A DNA stretch of 21,580 nt. It comes from Treponema sp. (GTDB lineage Bacteria; Spirochaetota; Spirochaetia; Treponematales; Breznakiellaceae). Within the stretch, counting starts at the first letter, position 1. Every line of letters starts with the position of its first letter. Shown here piece after piece: positions 7,645 to 15,310 of this stretch. The translations under genes were made by a program, and so were the position numbers. The stretch lies in NCBI GenBank assembly GCA_009785045.1, contig WQXC01000010.1, forward strand, positions 1 through 21,580, in the 5' to 3' direction. Below the pieces are notes generated by a model. It saw only the letters and a program-made list of their open reading frames with translations. It had not been told where the DNA came from and made no database searches.

Positions 7645-9609
7645 ATGCCGGTAATTCTTCTGTTTTTTGTTTTATTATTTCCAATAAATCTGGAAGCGCA
7701 AAGCCAGGGCTCGGCGGCAGGTTTTTATGAGCGCGGCAGAAGCCACATGGCAGACGAAAACTGGTACTCTGCGGTTGAATCCTTCCTTGAGTGCCTAAGG
7801 CTAAATCCCGCTCATGCAGAGGGAACTGCAGCTCTGGCAGAATGTTATTATGAGCTTGCAGAGTTTGACGAAGCATTAAACTGGGTTAGAAAAGCAAGGC
7901 AGCTTGCGCGCGCAAACATGTCTGTAGCAAACCTGGAAGTTTTTACGCTTATAGCGCTGGGACAGCTCGATGCCGCTACTACACTTGTAAACAGCATTCT
8001 TGCCGTTGAACCTTATAACAGGGAAGCTCTGTTTGCCGCAGGCGAACTTGATATCGCAAGAAACAGGCCGTCAGAAGCAATGCTTAGATACCGCGAAGCA
8101 GTCCGGCGTTACCCCGACGATCGAAGACTGCTCATTTCTTTGGCTCTTGTTACGCTTTCACTCGGTGACGGGGATACTGCATTAACTTACATAAACAACG
8201 CACTTACACAGCATCCCGGTGATTTCCGTGTTTATTACTATGCTGCTTACATTTACTCCATGAATAACAGGGTTACAGAAGCTATCCGTTATGCCGAAAG
8301 ATCACTTTACTACAGACCTGGTCATGTGCCGACTCAGTCTTTAATGGCTACACTTCGTTACCGTAATGCAGAATACGACGAAGCCTCCAGGCTTTGCGAT
8401 GTTTTAATTGCTAATAACAGACAGGATATGAGCGCATGGTATTTAAAAGGTCTTTCTTTTATCAGAATGAATCGTATGCAGGATGCAATAACTGTTTTAT
8501 CAAGCGCTATATCGGTAAACGAGGATGATGAATTTATTCGCGCAATTCTGGAAGAAACCTTAATCTCCTCTACTGTTCTTGAAGATCCCCGGCGCGTAAG
8601 ATTTGCAACATGGCACTTTAATAAAGCAAGGAATTTCCGCCAGCGCAATTTAATTGAACAGGCGCTTTTTGAATACCGCCGCGGGTTAAGACTGAATCCA
8701 TTTGCACCAGACAGGCGCGAGTATGCCGAACTGCTGCGTTTATCAGGTTTCCCTGCACGTTATCTGGAAGAACTTAAATTCCTGCAGGATCAGGGTTTGG
8801 CTGACCGCAGTTTAAATGACGCTGTAGAGGCATACAGCTCTCTTCTGTCAAACGCTCTGTTCAGGCAGTGGCAGGTGAATCCTGTTGATCTTGCAGAACG
8901 GCACTGGAAAGTCGCTGTGTTTTCCCTCGCCGGGCAATCGAGTTTTTATCATGCAGATGCAGGCTCAGTAGCGGCAGGCGTTATTAGAGAATTACTTGTA
9001 CATGACCGTAACATTACACCTATGAACCTGAATTTACGTCAGGTTACTTTTTCCCAGGCTTTCAGACAAGCCAGAGAAGGAGGAGCGGATTATTTTGTAT
9101 TGGTATCAGTAACAGAAAACGAACGCGACATTTCGATAAAGGCAGAAGTATTTGTCGGCAGAACAGGATCCCCGGCAGGAACTTATTATGCATACCGCAC
9201 AGGAACCGACAGGCTTCGTGATGCATCACGCGGAATTGTTAACCAGTTATCATCTTCCATGCCGGTACGGGGAAGACTTCTTATCCGCAGGCAGGGACAA
9301 GCGCTTATTAACAAGGGCAAGGCAGACGGAATACAACAGGATACTGTTTACGATGTAGTAAAAAAAGGACGTCCTCAGACAGCAAACGAAGGAATTGCCC
9401 TTGTCTACTCAGGCGATGAACTTGTGGGAAAATTAACTGTCACAAATGTTGATGAAGAAATAGCCATAGGCACATTAACAAGGAACGGATTCTTTGACCG
9501 GATAGAACAAGGTGATGAAATTATTCTTCAGAGCAGAAGATCGGTGCAGCCTGCGGTTGAAAGCGCGGCGAATCCTGAATTAAGAGCATTGTTAAGAACA
9601 CTGCGGTAA
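7645..9609 (+). CDS. Exported TPR-repeat protein with C-terminal CsgG/LpoB-like and barrel-like region
   Basis: I do not recognise a named gene. The 654-residue product begins with a signal peptide (residues 1 to about 18, ending LEAQ), so it is probably periplasmic. Residues about 22-400 are a chain of roughly eight to ten TPR helix pairs, for example NWYSAVESFLECLRLNP and LIEQALFEYRRGLRLNPFAP. Residues about 425-560 (WKVAVFSLAGQ, then GGADYFVLVSV) resemble the alpha/beta fold of CsgG/LpoB-type envelope proteins. The last part has a short beta module around GKADGIQQDTVYDVV. TPR chains normally scaffold protein complexes. The frame opens with a TTG at 7621, but AGGGGAGGG (7632-7640) sits just before the ATG at 7645, so that start was chosen. 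It follows corC by 24 nt and is the last gene of the cluster, ending 1 nt from the stop of a convergent gene. Confidence 0.8.
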   Translation: MPVILLFFVLLFPINLEAQSQGSAAGFYERGRSHMADENWYSAVESFLECLRLNPAHAEGTAALAECYYELAEFDEALNWVRKARQLARANMSVANLEVFTLIALGQLDAATTLVNSILAVEPYNREALFAAGELDIARNRPSEAMLRYREAVRRYPDDRRLLISLALVTLSLGDGDTALTYINNALTQHPGDFRVYYYAAYIYSMNNRVTEAIRYAERSLYYRPGHVPTQSLMATLRYRNAEYDEASRLCDVLIANNRQDMSAWYLKGLSFIRMNRMQDAITVLSSAISVNEDDEFIRAILEETLISSTVLEDPRRVRFATWHFNKARNFRQRNLIEQALFEYRRGLRLNPFAPDRREYAELLRLSGFPARYLEELKFLQDQGLADRSLNDAVEAYSSLLSNALFRQWQVNPVDLAERHWKVAVFSLAGQSSFYHADAGSVAAGVIRELLVHDRNITPMNLNLRQVTFSQAFRQAREGGADYFVLVSVTENERDISIKAEVFVGRTGSPAGTYYAYRTGTDRLRDASRGIVNQLSSSMPVRGRLLIRRQGQALINKGKADGIQQDTVYDVVKKGRPQTANEGIALVYSGDELVGKLTVTNVDEEIAIGTLTRNGFFDRIEQGDEIILQSRRSVQPAVESAANPELRALLRTLR

Positions 9610-9610
9610 T

Positions 9611-10840
9611 TTAGTAAACCATCGCGGATAAAACCGCTTCTATCCATGTATTTGCTTCTGCAGGATGAAGAGATCTTATTGATAAAAACTCCATCAGCGA
9701 TTCGCGGTAATTCCCCGTGTAGTACAGTGTCTGCCCCAGATAAAAACGCGCACGCGCTTCAATGTCTCTTGAACGCCGCACGGATAAATAATGCTGTAAA
9801 CTAACTCTCGCAGATTCCCAATTAAGCGTTACAAAATATTCTGTAATAATCTGGAACAGCGCGGATTCTTCACCGCCTGTCGGCGCTACAAGGTCAACGG
9901 CAAATACACGCGGTCTTTTAAGCGTTATCGGCACTTTGGACGGCATTTGCGTATCACGTAACATTCGCGTTGATGCAGGACTTAAAGGCACCTGCTCCGG
10001 TATTTCTGTCATAAAATGGCTGTCCGGCATAGTGTTACGCAATGTTAAAACAGGCAGCGGTATCGGACGCAGGGTGCGTTCTGCAGTTTGTTCGCTGGTA
10101 ACTGTTACAGGGGTAATTGTCGCATTAATTCCCGGCTTGATTCCCATATTGCCGCTTGCAATTTCATCTTCGTAAATAACCGCATAATACCAGGTAAGAC
10201 CCGGAACAGGCACAGGAAAATCAACAAACGGAGAATCTATTCCTGACTGAACAATTACAGCGTTAAGTAAATCCTGGGGACGGCTGATAGGCTGCATATT
10301 GCGGTATAAAATGGCATTTCTGCGCGGACCTTCTGTATTAAAAGTAATAATAACCCTTTCTCCGTCCTGGCTTGCCCTTAAATTGGAGATACCCTGTACA
10401 GGTTCAAGTCCAGGCAGCTCAAATTCGGCAGATGCTACCGCTTCTTCCAAAGTCTGTCCCGGGATAAGGCTTGCGCTGTTAATTCGAGGAAGGATTATAT
10501 CGTATCGCTGACCGGATGTATCACTTGCAGCAATAAAGTAATAAAGATTCTCCATGTCATCCGCATCGTCAATATAGTACTGCTCTCCGTATCTAACAAC
10601 AACAGGCCTTATATTCGCAGGAATAGTGCTGCTAAAAGGACGCGCCGATCTGTAAATATAAACGGGCCCTCGCGCATCAGGAGAATCTATCCATGTAAGC
10701 CTAATCAGATTGTTTCTGGATTCAACCTTAATCTGCGATACATACGGTATAAAATCCCTGCTCTGGGCAGAAACGCTTACAACCGCAATAAAAAGAGAAA
10801 GAATTGTCAGAAAAAGCAGTTTTTTCATTCTTATATACAT
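9611..10840 (-). CDS. Exported protein with two fibronectin-III-like modules and a C-terminal TPR-like tail
   Basis: The family has no name I can give. The 409-residue product has a signal peptide (residues 1-25, cleaved after VSA). It then has two repeated beta modules, about 32-118 and 150-240, that read like FN3 domains: each has a strand such as LIRLTWIDSP or RVIITFNTEG, followed by YIYRS or ILYRN and a YYF or WYYAV strand. A Pro/Thr-rich linker follows. The tail, residues about 325-409, has a helical TPR-like pair (ARFYLGQTLYYTGNYRESLMEFLSIRSLHP). The first ATG is preferred because TCCT/AGGA at 10846-10849 is spaced 5 nt from it, whereas the second methionine has no ribosome site. It follows the ABC exporter genes by 9 nt and is probably last in their operon, so it may be an envelope accessory or cargo protein. 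That role is inferred. Confidence 0.75.
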   Translation of the reverse strand: MYIRMKKLLFLTILSLFIAVVSVSAQSRDFIPYVSQIKVESRNNLIRLTWIDSPDARGPVYIYRSARPFSSTIPANIRPVVVRYGEQYYIDDADDMENLYYFIAASDTSGQRYDIILPRINSASLIPGQTLEEAVASAEFELPGLEPVQGISNLRASQDGERVIITFNTEGPRRNAILYRNMQPISRPQDLLNAVIVQSGIDSPFVDFPVPVPGLTWYYAVIYEDEIASGNMGIKPGINATITPVTVTSEQTAERTLRPIPLPVLTLRNTMPDSHFMTEIPEQVPLSPASTRMLRDTQMPSKVPITLKRPRVFAVDLVAPTGGEESALFQIITEYFVTLNWESARVSLQHYLSVRRSRDIEARARFYLGQTLYYTGNYRESLMEFLSIRSLHPAEANTWIEAVLSAMVY

Positions 10841-10849
10841 TTTAATCCT

Positions 10850-12679
10850 TTAATCCTCATATTGCAATCTGTAAAGCCCTGAATAAAGGCCATTTTGGGC
10901 AACTAATTCATCGTGGCTGCCCTCTTCTGCCAGGCTTCCTTTGGAAAGAACCATAATACGATCTGCATCCCTGATTGTAGACAGCCTGTGAGCAATGACA
11001 AACGAAGTCCTTCCTGCCAGCACTTTCTTTATTCCAAGCTGAATTAACCGCTCTGTTTCGGTGTCTATCGAACTGGTCGCCTCGTCAAGAATAACTACGC
11101 GCGGATTGTGGGCAATAACCCGCGCAAAACTGATAAGCTGCCTTTGACCTGTGGATATATTTGCCGCTCTTTCAGAAAGCACTGTTTTATAACCGTCAGG
11201 CAGATTAGAAATAAATTCATGGGCATGAACCGTTTTTGCAGCTTCGATAATCTCTTCGTGCGAAATGTCCAGCCCAAGGCTTATATTTTCTTCTATTGTG
11301 CCGGAAAACAAGGTAATATCCTGAGTAACAGGCATAATACACCGGCGCAATTCCTCCAGCGGTATTTCTTTAATTGGTATGCCGTCCAGACATATTTCTC
11401 CTGCATCTATATCCCAAAGCCGGGTAAGCACATTTATGATTGTTGTTTTTCCGGCGCCAGTGTACCCTACAATAGCTGCCATCTCTCCGGGCTTAACAGA
11501 AAAAGAAAGCCCTTTAAGAACATCTTCACCCTTTTTATATGAAAAATGCACATTATTAAAATCAACGCGACCTTTAATAGAATTAGATATAAAATTATTC
11601 ACACGGAGGCACGGAGGCACGGAGGACACAGTAGTTTCTAAAGAGAAAGTATTTTGCTCTTTTCCCGCATCCGGTATATGTTCATTGGTATCCATGAGCT
11701 TAAATACCTTTTCTCCTCCTGCCATTGCCGATTGAAGCATAGTATACTTTTCTGCGATATCTGTTACTGGCTGAAAAAACATTTGAACAAGGCTTATAAA
11801 AGCAATTAATACTCCCAATGAAATTGATAATGATAAAGCCATTTTGCTCCCAACAACAATAACAACCGCCATTGTTAGTGTAGAAAACCATTCAACCAAA
11901 GGTCTGAAAGTTGCAAATACATACATTTCTCCCAGGTTTGCGTTCATAAGCTCCTGGTTACTTTCTTTAAATTCTTTTAAACTTTTTTTCTCCTGCCTGA
12001 ATAGCTGAACAACCTGCATTCCTGCCAGTCTCTCTGCAAGATATGCGTACACTTTTGATGACGCAGTTCTTTGCCTTCTGAATGCATCGCGTGCCTTGAT
12101 ACGGCTTATCAAAGTCAGAACAAGCACAGGCGGCAGTGTAACAAGCACAACGCCAGCCATTTGCGGCGACAGGATAAACATCGTAACAAGAGCGCCTGCC
12201 ATAATTGTTATATCTTTTAAAAAGGCAACAAGCACAGTTGTAAAGAATTCGTCCATTGTCTGCACATCGCTTGTTAATCGTGTAACAATTCGTCCCACAG
12301 GGTGCCGCGACAGAAAGCCGGTTGATTGAGAGACTGTCTTTTTAAAAAGCCCTATACGCATATCTTTCATAACCCGCTGAGTCATGGAGTTTGCAATCAA
12401 TGTTTGAGTAAAGGTAAAAACAAATACAAAAATTAATATAAATAAATACAGGAAGCAGCCCTGTACAAGATATTGAATATTTTTTTCCAGTATCCCTTCA
12501 TCAATAATACGCTGTAATAATATTGGAATAAAAAGCTCTCCAAGTGTAGATATAACAAGAGTTACAAGCGTAAAGAAAACAAGGTGTTTATATGGTTTTA
12601 AATACGAAAGAATCCTTTTAGCAAGAAAGCTGTCATATTCTTTTGTAACATCATCTGTATCAAAATAACTTTCAGCCAT
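10850..12679 (-). CDS. ABC exporter half-transporter with the catalytically complete ATP site (heterodimer partner B)
   Basis: This is a 609-residue fused half-transporter in the inner membrane. Six membrane helices (about residues 30-310) precede an ATPase domain from about 372. Walker A is GYTGAGKTT (405-413), the Walker B region VVILDE ends in the catalytic Glu533, and the H-loop is IAHRLST. The signature loop is NISTGQR instead of LSGGQ, so it is degenerate. The neighbouring gene has the reverse pattern, which fits an asymmetric heterodimer like Thermotoga TM287/288. Residues about 341-368, between the membrane and ATPase domains, are an extra segment with no counterpart in the family and encoded partly by a CACGGAGG tandem repeat. 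The gene overlaps its partner by 8 nt. Substrate unknown: drugs, lipids or peptides are all possible. Confidence 0.9.
   Translation of the reverse strand: MAESYFDTDDVTKEYDSFLAKRILSYLKPYKHLVFFTLVTLVISTLGELFIPILLQRIIDEGILEKNIQYLVQGCFLYLFILIFVFVFTFTQTLIANSMTQRVMKDMRIGLFKKTVSQSTGFLSRHPVGRIVTRLTSDVQTMDEFFTTVLVAFLKDITIMAGALVTMFILSPQMAGVVLVTLPPVLVLTLISRIKARDAFRRQRTASSKVYAYLAERLAGMQVVQLFRQEKKSLKEFKESNQELMNANLGEMYVFATFRPLVEWFSTLTMAVVIVVGSKMALSLSISLGVLIAFISLVQMFFQPVTDIAEKYTMLQSAMAGGEKVFKLMDTNEHIPDAGKEQNTFSLETTVSSVPPCLRVNNFISNSIKGRVDFNNVHFSYKKGEDVLKGLSFSVKPGEMAAIVGYTGAGKTTIINVLTRLWDIDAGEICLDGIPIKEIPLEELRRCIMPVTQDITLFSGTIEENISLGLDISHEEIIEAAKTVHAHEFISNLPDGYKTVLSERAANISTGQRQLISFARVIAHNPRVVILDEATSSIDTETERLIQLGIKKVLAGRTSFVIAHRLSTIRDADRIMVLSKGSLAEEGSHDELVAQNGLYSGLYRLQYED
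11576..11659 (-). repeat. In-frame repetitive insertion in the ABC exporter linker (CACGGAGG tandem core)
   Basis: On the plus strand the octamer CACGGAGG occurs three times without gaps at 11602-11609, 11610-11617 and 11618-11625, followed by ACACAG. In the gene direction it encodes SSVPPCLRV. The flanks are approximate: they are the bounds of the extra 28 residues that lie between HIPDAGK and KGRVDFNNVHFSY, where related exporters have a short loop. The same octamer series, with PPCLRV-like translations, is familiar to me as a dispersed intergenic repeat in many environmental bacteria. That is memory and was not searched. Element boundaries and mobility cannot be judged from one copy. Confidence 0.65.
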
Positions 12680-14474
12680 TTATATTCTCCGAGCCATACT
12701 CCAGCCTTTGGAAAGCTGCCATTCTGCCGTAAAAACCGCCGGAACTTGCAAGCTGCTGCGGATTTCCATATTCTAAAACTTTTCCTTTTTCTAAAACCAA
12801 TACATTATCCGCATATTTCAGCGTAGATACACGATGAGAAATAATTATTGTCGTGCGTCCTTTCCTTTCTTTTTTTAAGTTTTCCAATATCTTCTGTTCT
12901 GTCTCGTTGTCCACAGCGGAAAGAGAATCATCCAGAATTAAAAACTCAGCATCTATGATAGCGGCTCTGGCGATGGCAATCCGCTGCTTCTGCCCTCCGG
13001 AAAGCGTAAGACCGCGTTCTCCAATAAGCGTTTCTTTTCCGCTTTGAAATATTTCCAAATCTTTATTTAAAGAAGCTAAAGTAATAATATCACCCAAATT
13101 TCTCACAGTATTATTTATTAATGAAGATTCATTTTCATTAATACCGTACATTATATTATCAGCTATTGTGTCAGAAAAAAGATAACTATCCTGCGGGCTT
13201 ACCGCAAAAAGAGACCTAAGCTTATCGATAGACCAATCGCGGACATCAATGCCAAAAACAAAAACGCTTCCCTGGGGCGGGTTAATCATACGCATAAATG
13301 TTTTAACAAGCGTTGTTTTTCCGGATCCGGTTTTTCCCATAACACCCAGCCACAAACCGCGCTCTACTTTTAAATTAATACCTTCCAAAACTTTATTTTT
13401 ATCGTTATAGGAAAACTCCAGATTACATATCTCAATTGCAGGAACCTTAGAATCAAAATAGCTATCCGCGGATTTTATGATCTCATTATCTTTTATTGTA
13501 GGTTCGGTGTTCATTATTTCGTTTATCCTACCCAGGCTTACTGCTCCGCGCTGAATCATGTTAACCATAAAACCTGCTCCCATAAGCGGCCAGATTAACA
13601 TACTTAAATACCTGAACATTGCAACAAGGCTTCCCGGAGACATTAAACCGTTGATAACCCGGATTCCGCCGACAGCAAGCATAACAAGAATTGTAAGCCC
13701 GGAAAGAAATGTTACAAAAGGAAAGAAAAAACCAAAAAGCCGGACAAGTTCCATATTTGCTTTTCTGTAATCGTCATTTGAATCAGAAAACTTTTTAACA
13801 AACCACCATTCTTTAACAAATGATTTTATTACACTAATGCCGGAAAAGGTTTCCTGCGCATTATCGCTCATTTTTGAATATGCTTCCTGCACTGCCCTGA
13901 ATTTTTTACCTACAAGGGTTCCAAAAACAAGTATCAAAAGCGTAACAAGCGGAAGCGGAATAACAGAAACAAGAGCCGAGTTTGCATCCTGAATAAAAAT
14001 AATTATTAAAATAGCTGTTGCCATAAAAATAAAATCAAAAAGGGCAACTATCCCCATTCCTATTGACATTCGCACTGCATGAAGATCATTAATGGAACGC
14101 GCCATAAGATCGCCGATTTTATTTTTTTGATAAAAATCCCAGGATAATTTTTGCAGATGATTATAAAGATTTTCCCTTAATTCCGCTTCTATACGCCTTG
14201 ATGAACCATTAATAAAATACCGCCATAAAAAACGGCCTGCGGAAACTACCGTCATAATGCCAATCATCCAGAGCGAAAGAATTATAATTTGGCGCCACTG
14301 GAAAACACCGCTGGAAATAAGGTCTATTGCCATACGAAGAAACTGCGGAATTGCAATTTGCGCCGAATCTACAATAATAAGGCAGATAATACCCAGAATA
14401 TAACGGTTACGGTAACGGGAAAGATACGGAAAAAGCGATTTATATTCCTTAAGTGATGAACGGGGTTTGCTCAT
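12672..14474 (-). CDS. ABC exporter half-transporter with degenerate Walker B (heterodimer partner A)
   Basis: This is a 600-residue half-transporter with six membrane helices (about residues 25-300) and an ATPase domain from about 345. Walker A is GKTGSGKTT (380-388) and the signature LSGGQKQR (491-498) is canonical. The residue after Walker B FLILD is Asp516, where hydrolysing subunits have Glu, and the H-loop is IISHRVST. This subunit should therefore form a weak ATP site with its own Walker motifs and partner B's degenerate signature. It should also contribute its good signature to B's active site. The stop overlaps the start of partner B by 8 nt, which favours equal production of the two chains. 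The upstream ribosome site is poor, and the gene starts 11 nt after the unknown 270-residue gene. The transported substrate cannot be told from the sequence. Confidence 0.9.
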   Translation of the reverse strand: MSKPRSSLKEYKSLFPYLSRYRNRYILGIICLIIVDSAQIAIPQFLRMAIDLISSGVFQWRQIIILSLWMIGIMTVVSAGRFLWRYFINGSSRRIEAELRENLYNHLQKLSWDFYQKNKIGDLMARSINDLHAVRMSIGMGIVALFDFIFMATAILIIIFIQDANSALVSVIPLPLVTLLILVFGTLVGKKFRAVQEAYSKMSDNAQETFSGISVIKSFVKEWWFVKKFSDSNDDYRKANMELVRLFGFFFPFVTFLSGLTILVMLAVGGIRVINGLMSPGSLVAMFRYLSMLIWPLMGAGFMVNMIQRGAVSLGRINEIMNTEPTIKDNEIIKSADSYFDSKVPAIEICNLEFSYNDKNKVLEGINLKVERGLWLGVMGKTGSGKTTLVKTFMRMINPPQGSVFVFGIDVRDWSIDKLRSLFAVSPQDSYLFSDTIADNIMYGINENESSLINNTVRNLGDIITLASLNKDLEIFQSGKETLIGERGLTLSGGQKQRIAIARAAIIDAEFLILDDSLSAVDNETEQKILENLKKERKGRTTIIISHRVSTLKYADNVLVLEKGKVLEYGNPQQLASSGGFYGRMAAFQRLEYGSENING

Positions 14475-14485
14475 GGCATTTTGTT

Positions 14486-15298
14486 TTATTTTTTCTTTTT
14501 GGCTTCTTCCTGCTTTTTTAAATCAGTCTCAAGCTTGGTAGACCAAATAGTAAGTTTCTTTTTAATTTCCTGAGACTCTTCGTTTTCAGCAAGAATAATA
14601 TGCAGACGCCTTAATGCGCCCAAAAAATTTATCCCGGTTTTAAAATCAAGAGTTTGACCGGTAGACAGTTCGTATTTCTCGCGATAGCGATCTGCAGATT
14701 GTGCAAGAAGTTTTTTTATTAATCTAAGATGATAAACACTGGATTCATAAAATTCTGCACCAGGACTCATATTTACATAAATACTTTTAAGATCGATAAT
14801 ATTTTTTGCTGTTGCGGCAAAACGTCCTTCCAGCTCTACAAATGTCCATCTCCATTTTGAATTATCACCATATGCCTGCTCAAGCATATCAATAGCAAGG
14901 CCCATTTTGCATATCAGATTATACCGCTGGTTAGGATCAAAAGAACTGATTGCCAGCAGCTTTGCTTCATAATCAGAATAAGGCGAATCGATATAATTAC
15001 TTACAACTTCTTCAAGATAAATGACAGCTTTATAAAGTGATTTTCTGGCATCGTTTAAGGATTCTTCGTTTTTGGTTTTTAAAACAGCCTGCGACATTCC
15101 GTTTATGGCAATGTAATAGGAAGCCAGATTAAGCATTTCGTCGGCAAGAGTGAGCTTTCGCATGGAAGAATCAGGGGTATTCTTTTTTGCTTCCTGGGAA
15201 AGTTTTTTCTCTGTATCCAGTAATACCTTAGTCATGGATACATAGTACTTAACCTTTTCCTGGTACATTTGCCGATCTTGATCGGAAATCTTAGCCAT
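14486..15298 (-). CDS. Conserved-looking helical protein of unknown function
   Basis: I do not recognise this 270-residue protein. It has no signal peptide and no membrane segment, so it is probably cytoplasmic. Secondary structure appears almost all helical: charged amphipathic stretches (DRQMYQEKVKYYVSMTKVLL, then LADEMLNLASYYIAINGMS) alternate with short turns. It ends in a basic Lys/Glu tail, EAKKKK. A central aromatic block, SKWRWTFVELEGRF, is its most distinctive feature. The ribosome site GGAG (15305-15308, read on the minus strand) is 6 nt from the ATG and overlaps the space after recN, 12 nt upstream. Position between recN and the ABC exporter pair suggests co-expression but does not reveal a role. 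A helical-repeat adaptor or treponeme-specific regulator is possible. Confidence 0.75.
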   Translation of the reverse strand: MAKISDQDRQMYQEKVKYYVSMTKVLLDTEKKLSQEAKKNTPDSSMRKLTLADEMLNLASYYIAINGMSQAVLKTKNEESLNDARKSLYKAVIYLEEVVSNYIDSPYSDYEAKLLAISSFDPNQRYNLICKMGLAIDMLEQAYGDNSKWRWTFVELEGRFAATAKNIIDLKSIYVNMSPGAEFYESSVYHLRLIKKLLAQSADRYREKYELSTGQTLDFKTGINFLGALRRLHIILAENEESQEIKKKLTIWSTKLETDLKKQEEAKKKK

Positions 15299-15310
15299 CA
15301 GCCGCTCCGT

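Noticed and set aside
9624..9637. GCGG/CCGC hairpin as terminator for the convergent operons
   Set aside because: The stem has only 4 bp and no T-tract on either strand.
11602..11625. CACGGAGG tandem repeats as a CRISPR array or Shine-Dalgarno cluster
   Set aside because: The units abut without spacers and lie inside a coding gene on the other strand, so neither reading fits.
11379..11735. Plus-strand frame including RRHGGTED
   Set aside because: It is opposite the ABC exporter and gives no recognisable protein. The RRHGGTE part is the other-strand read of the CACGGAGG repeat.
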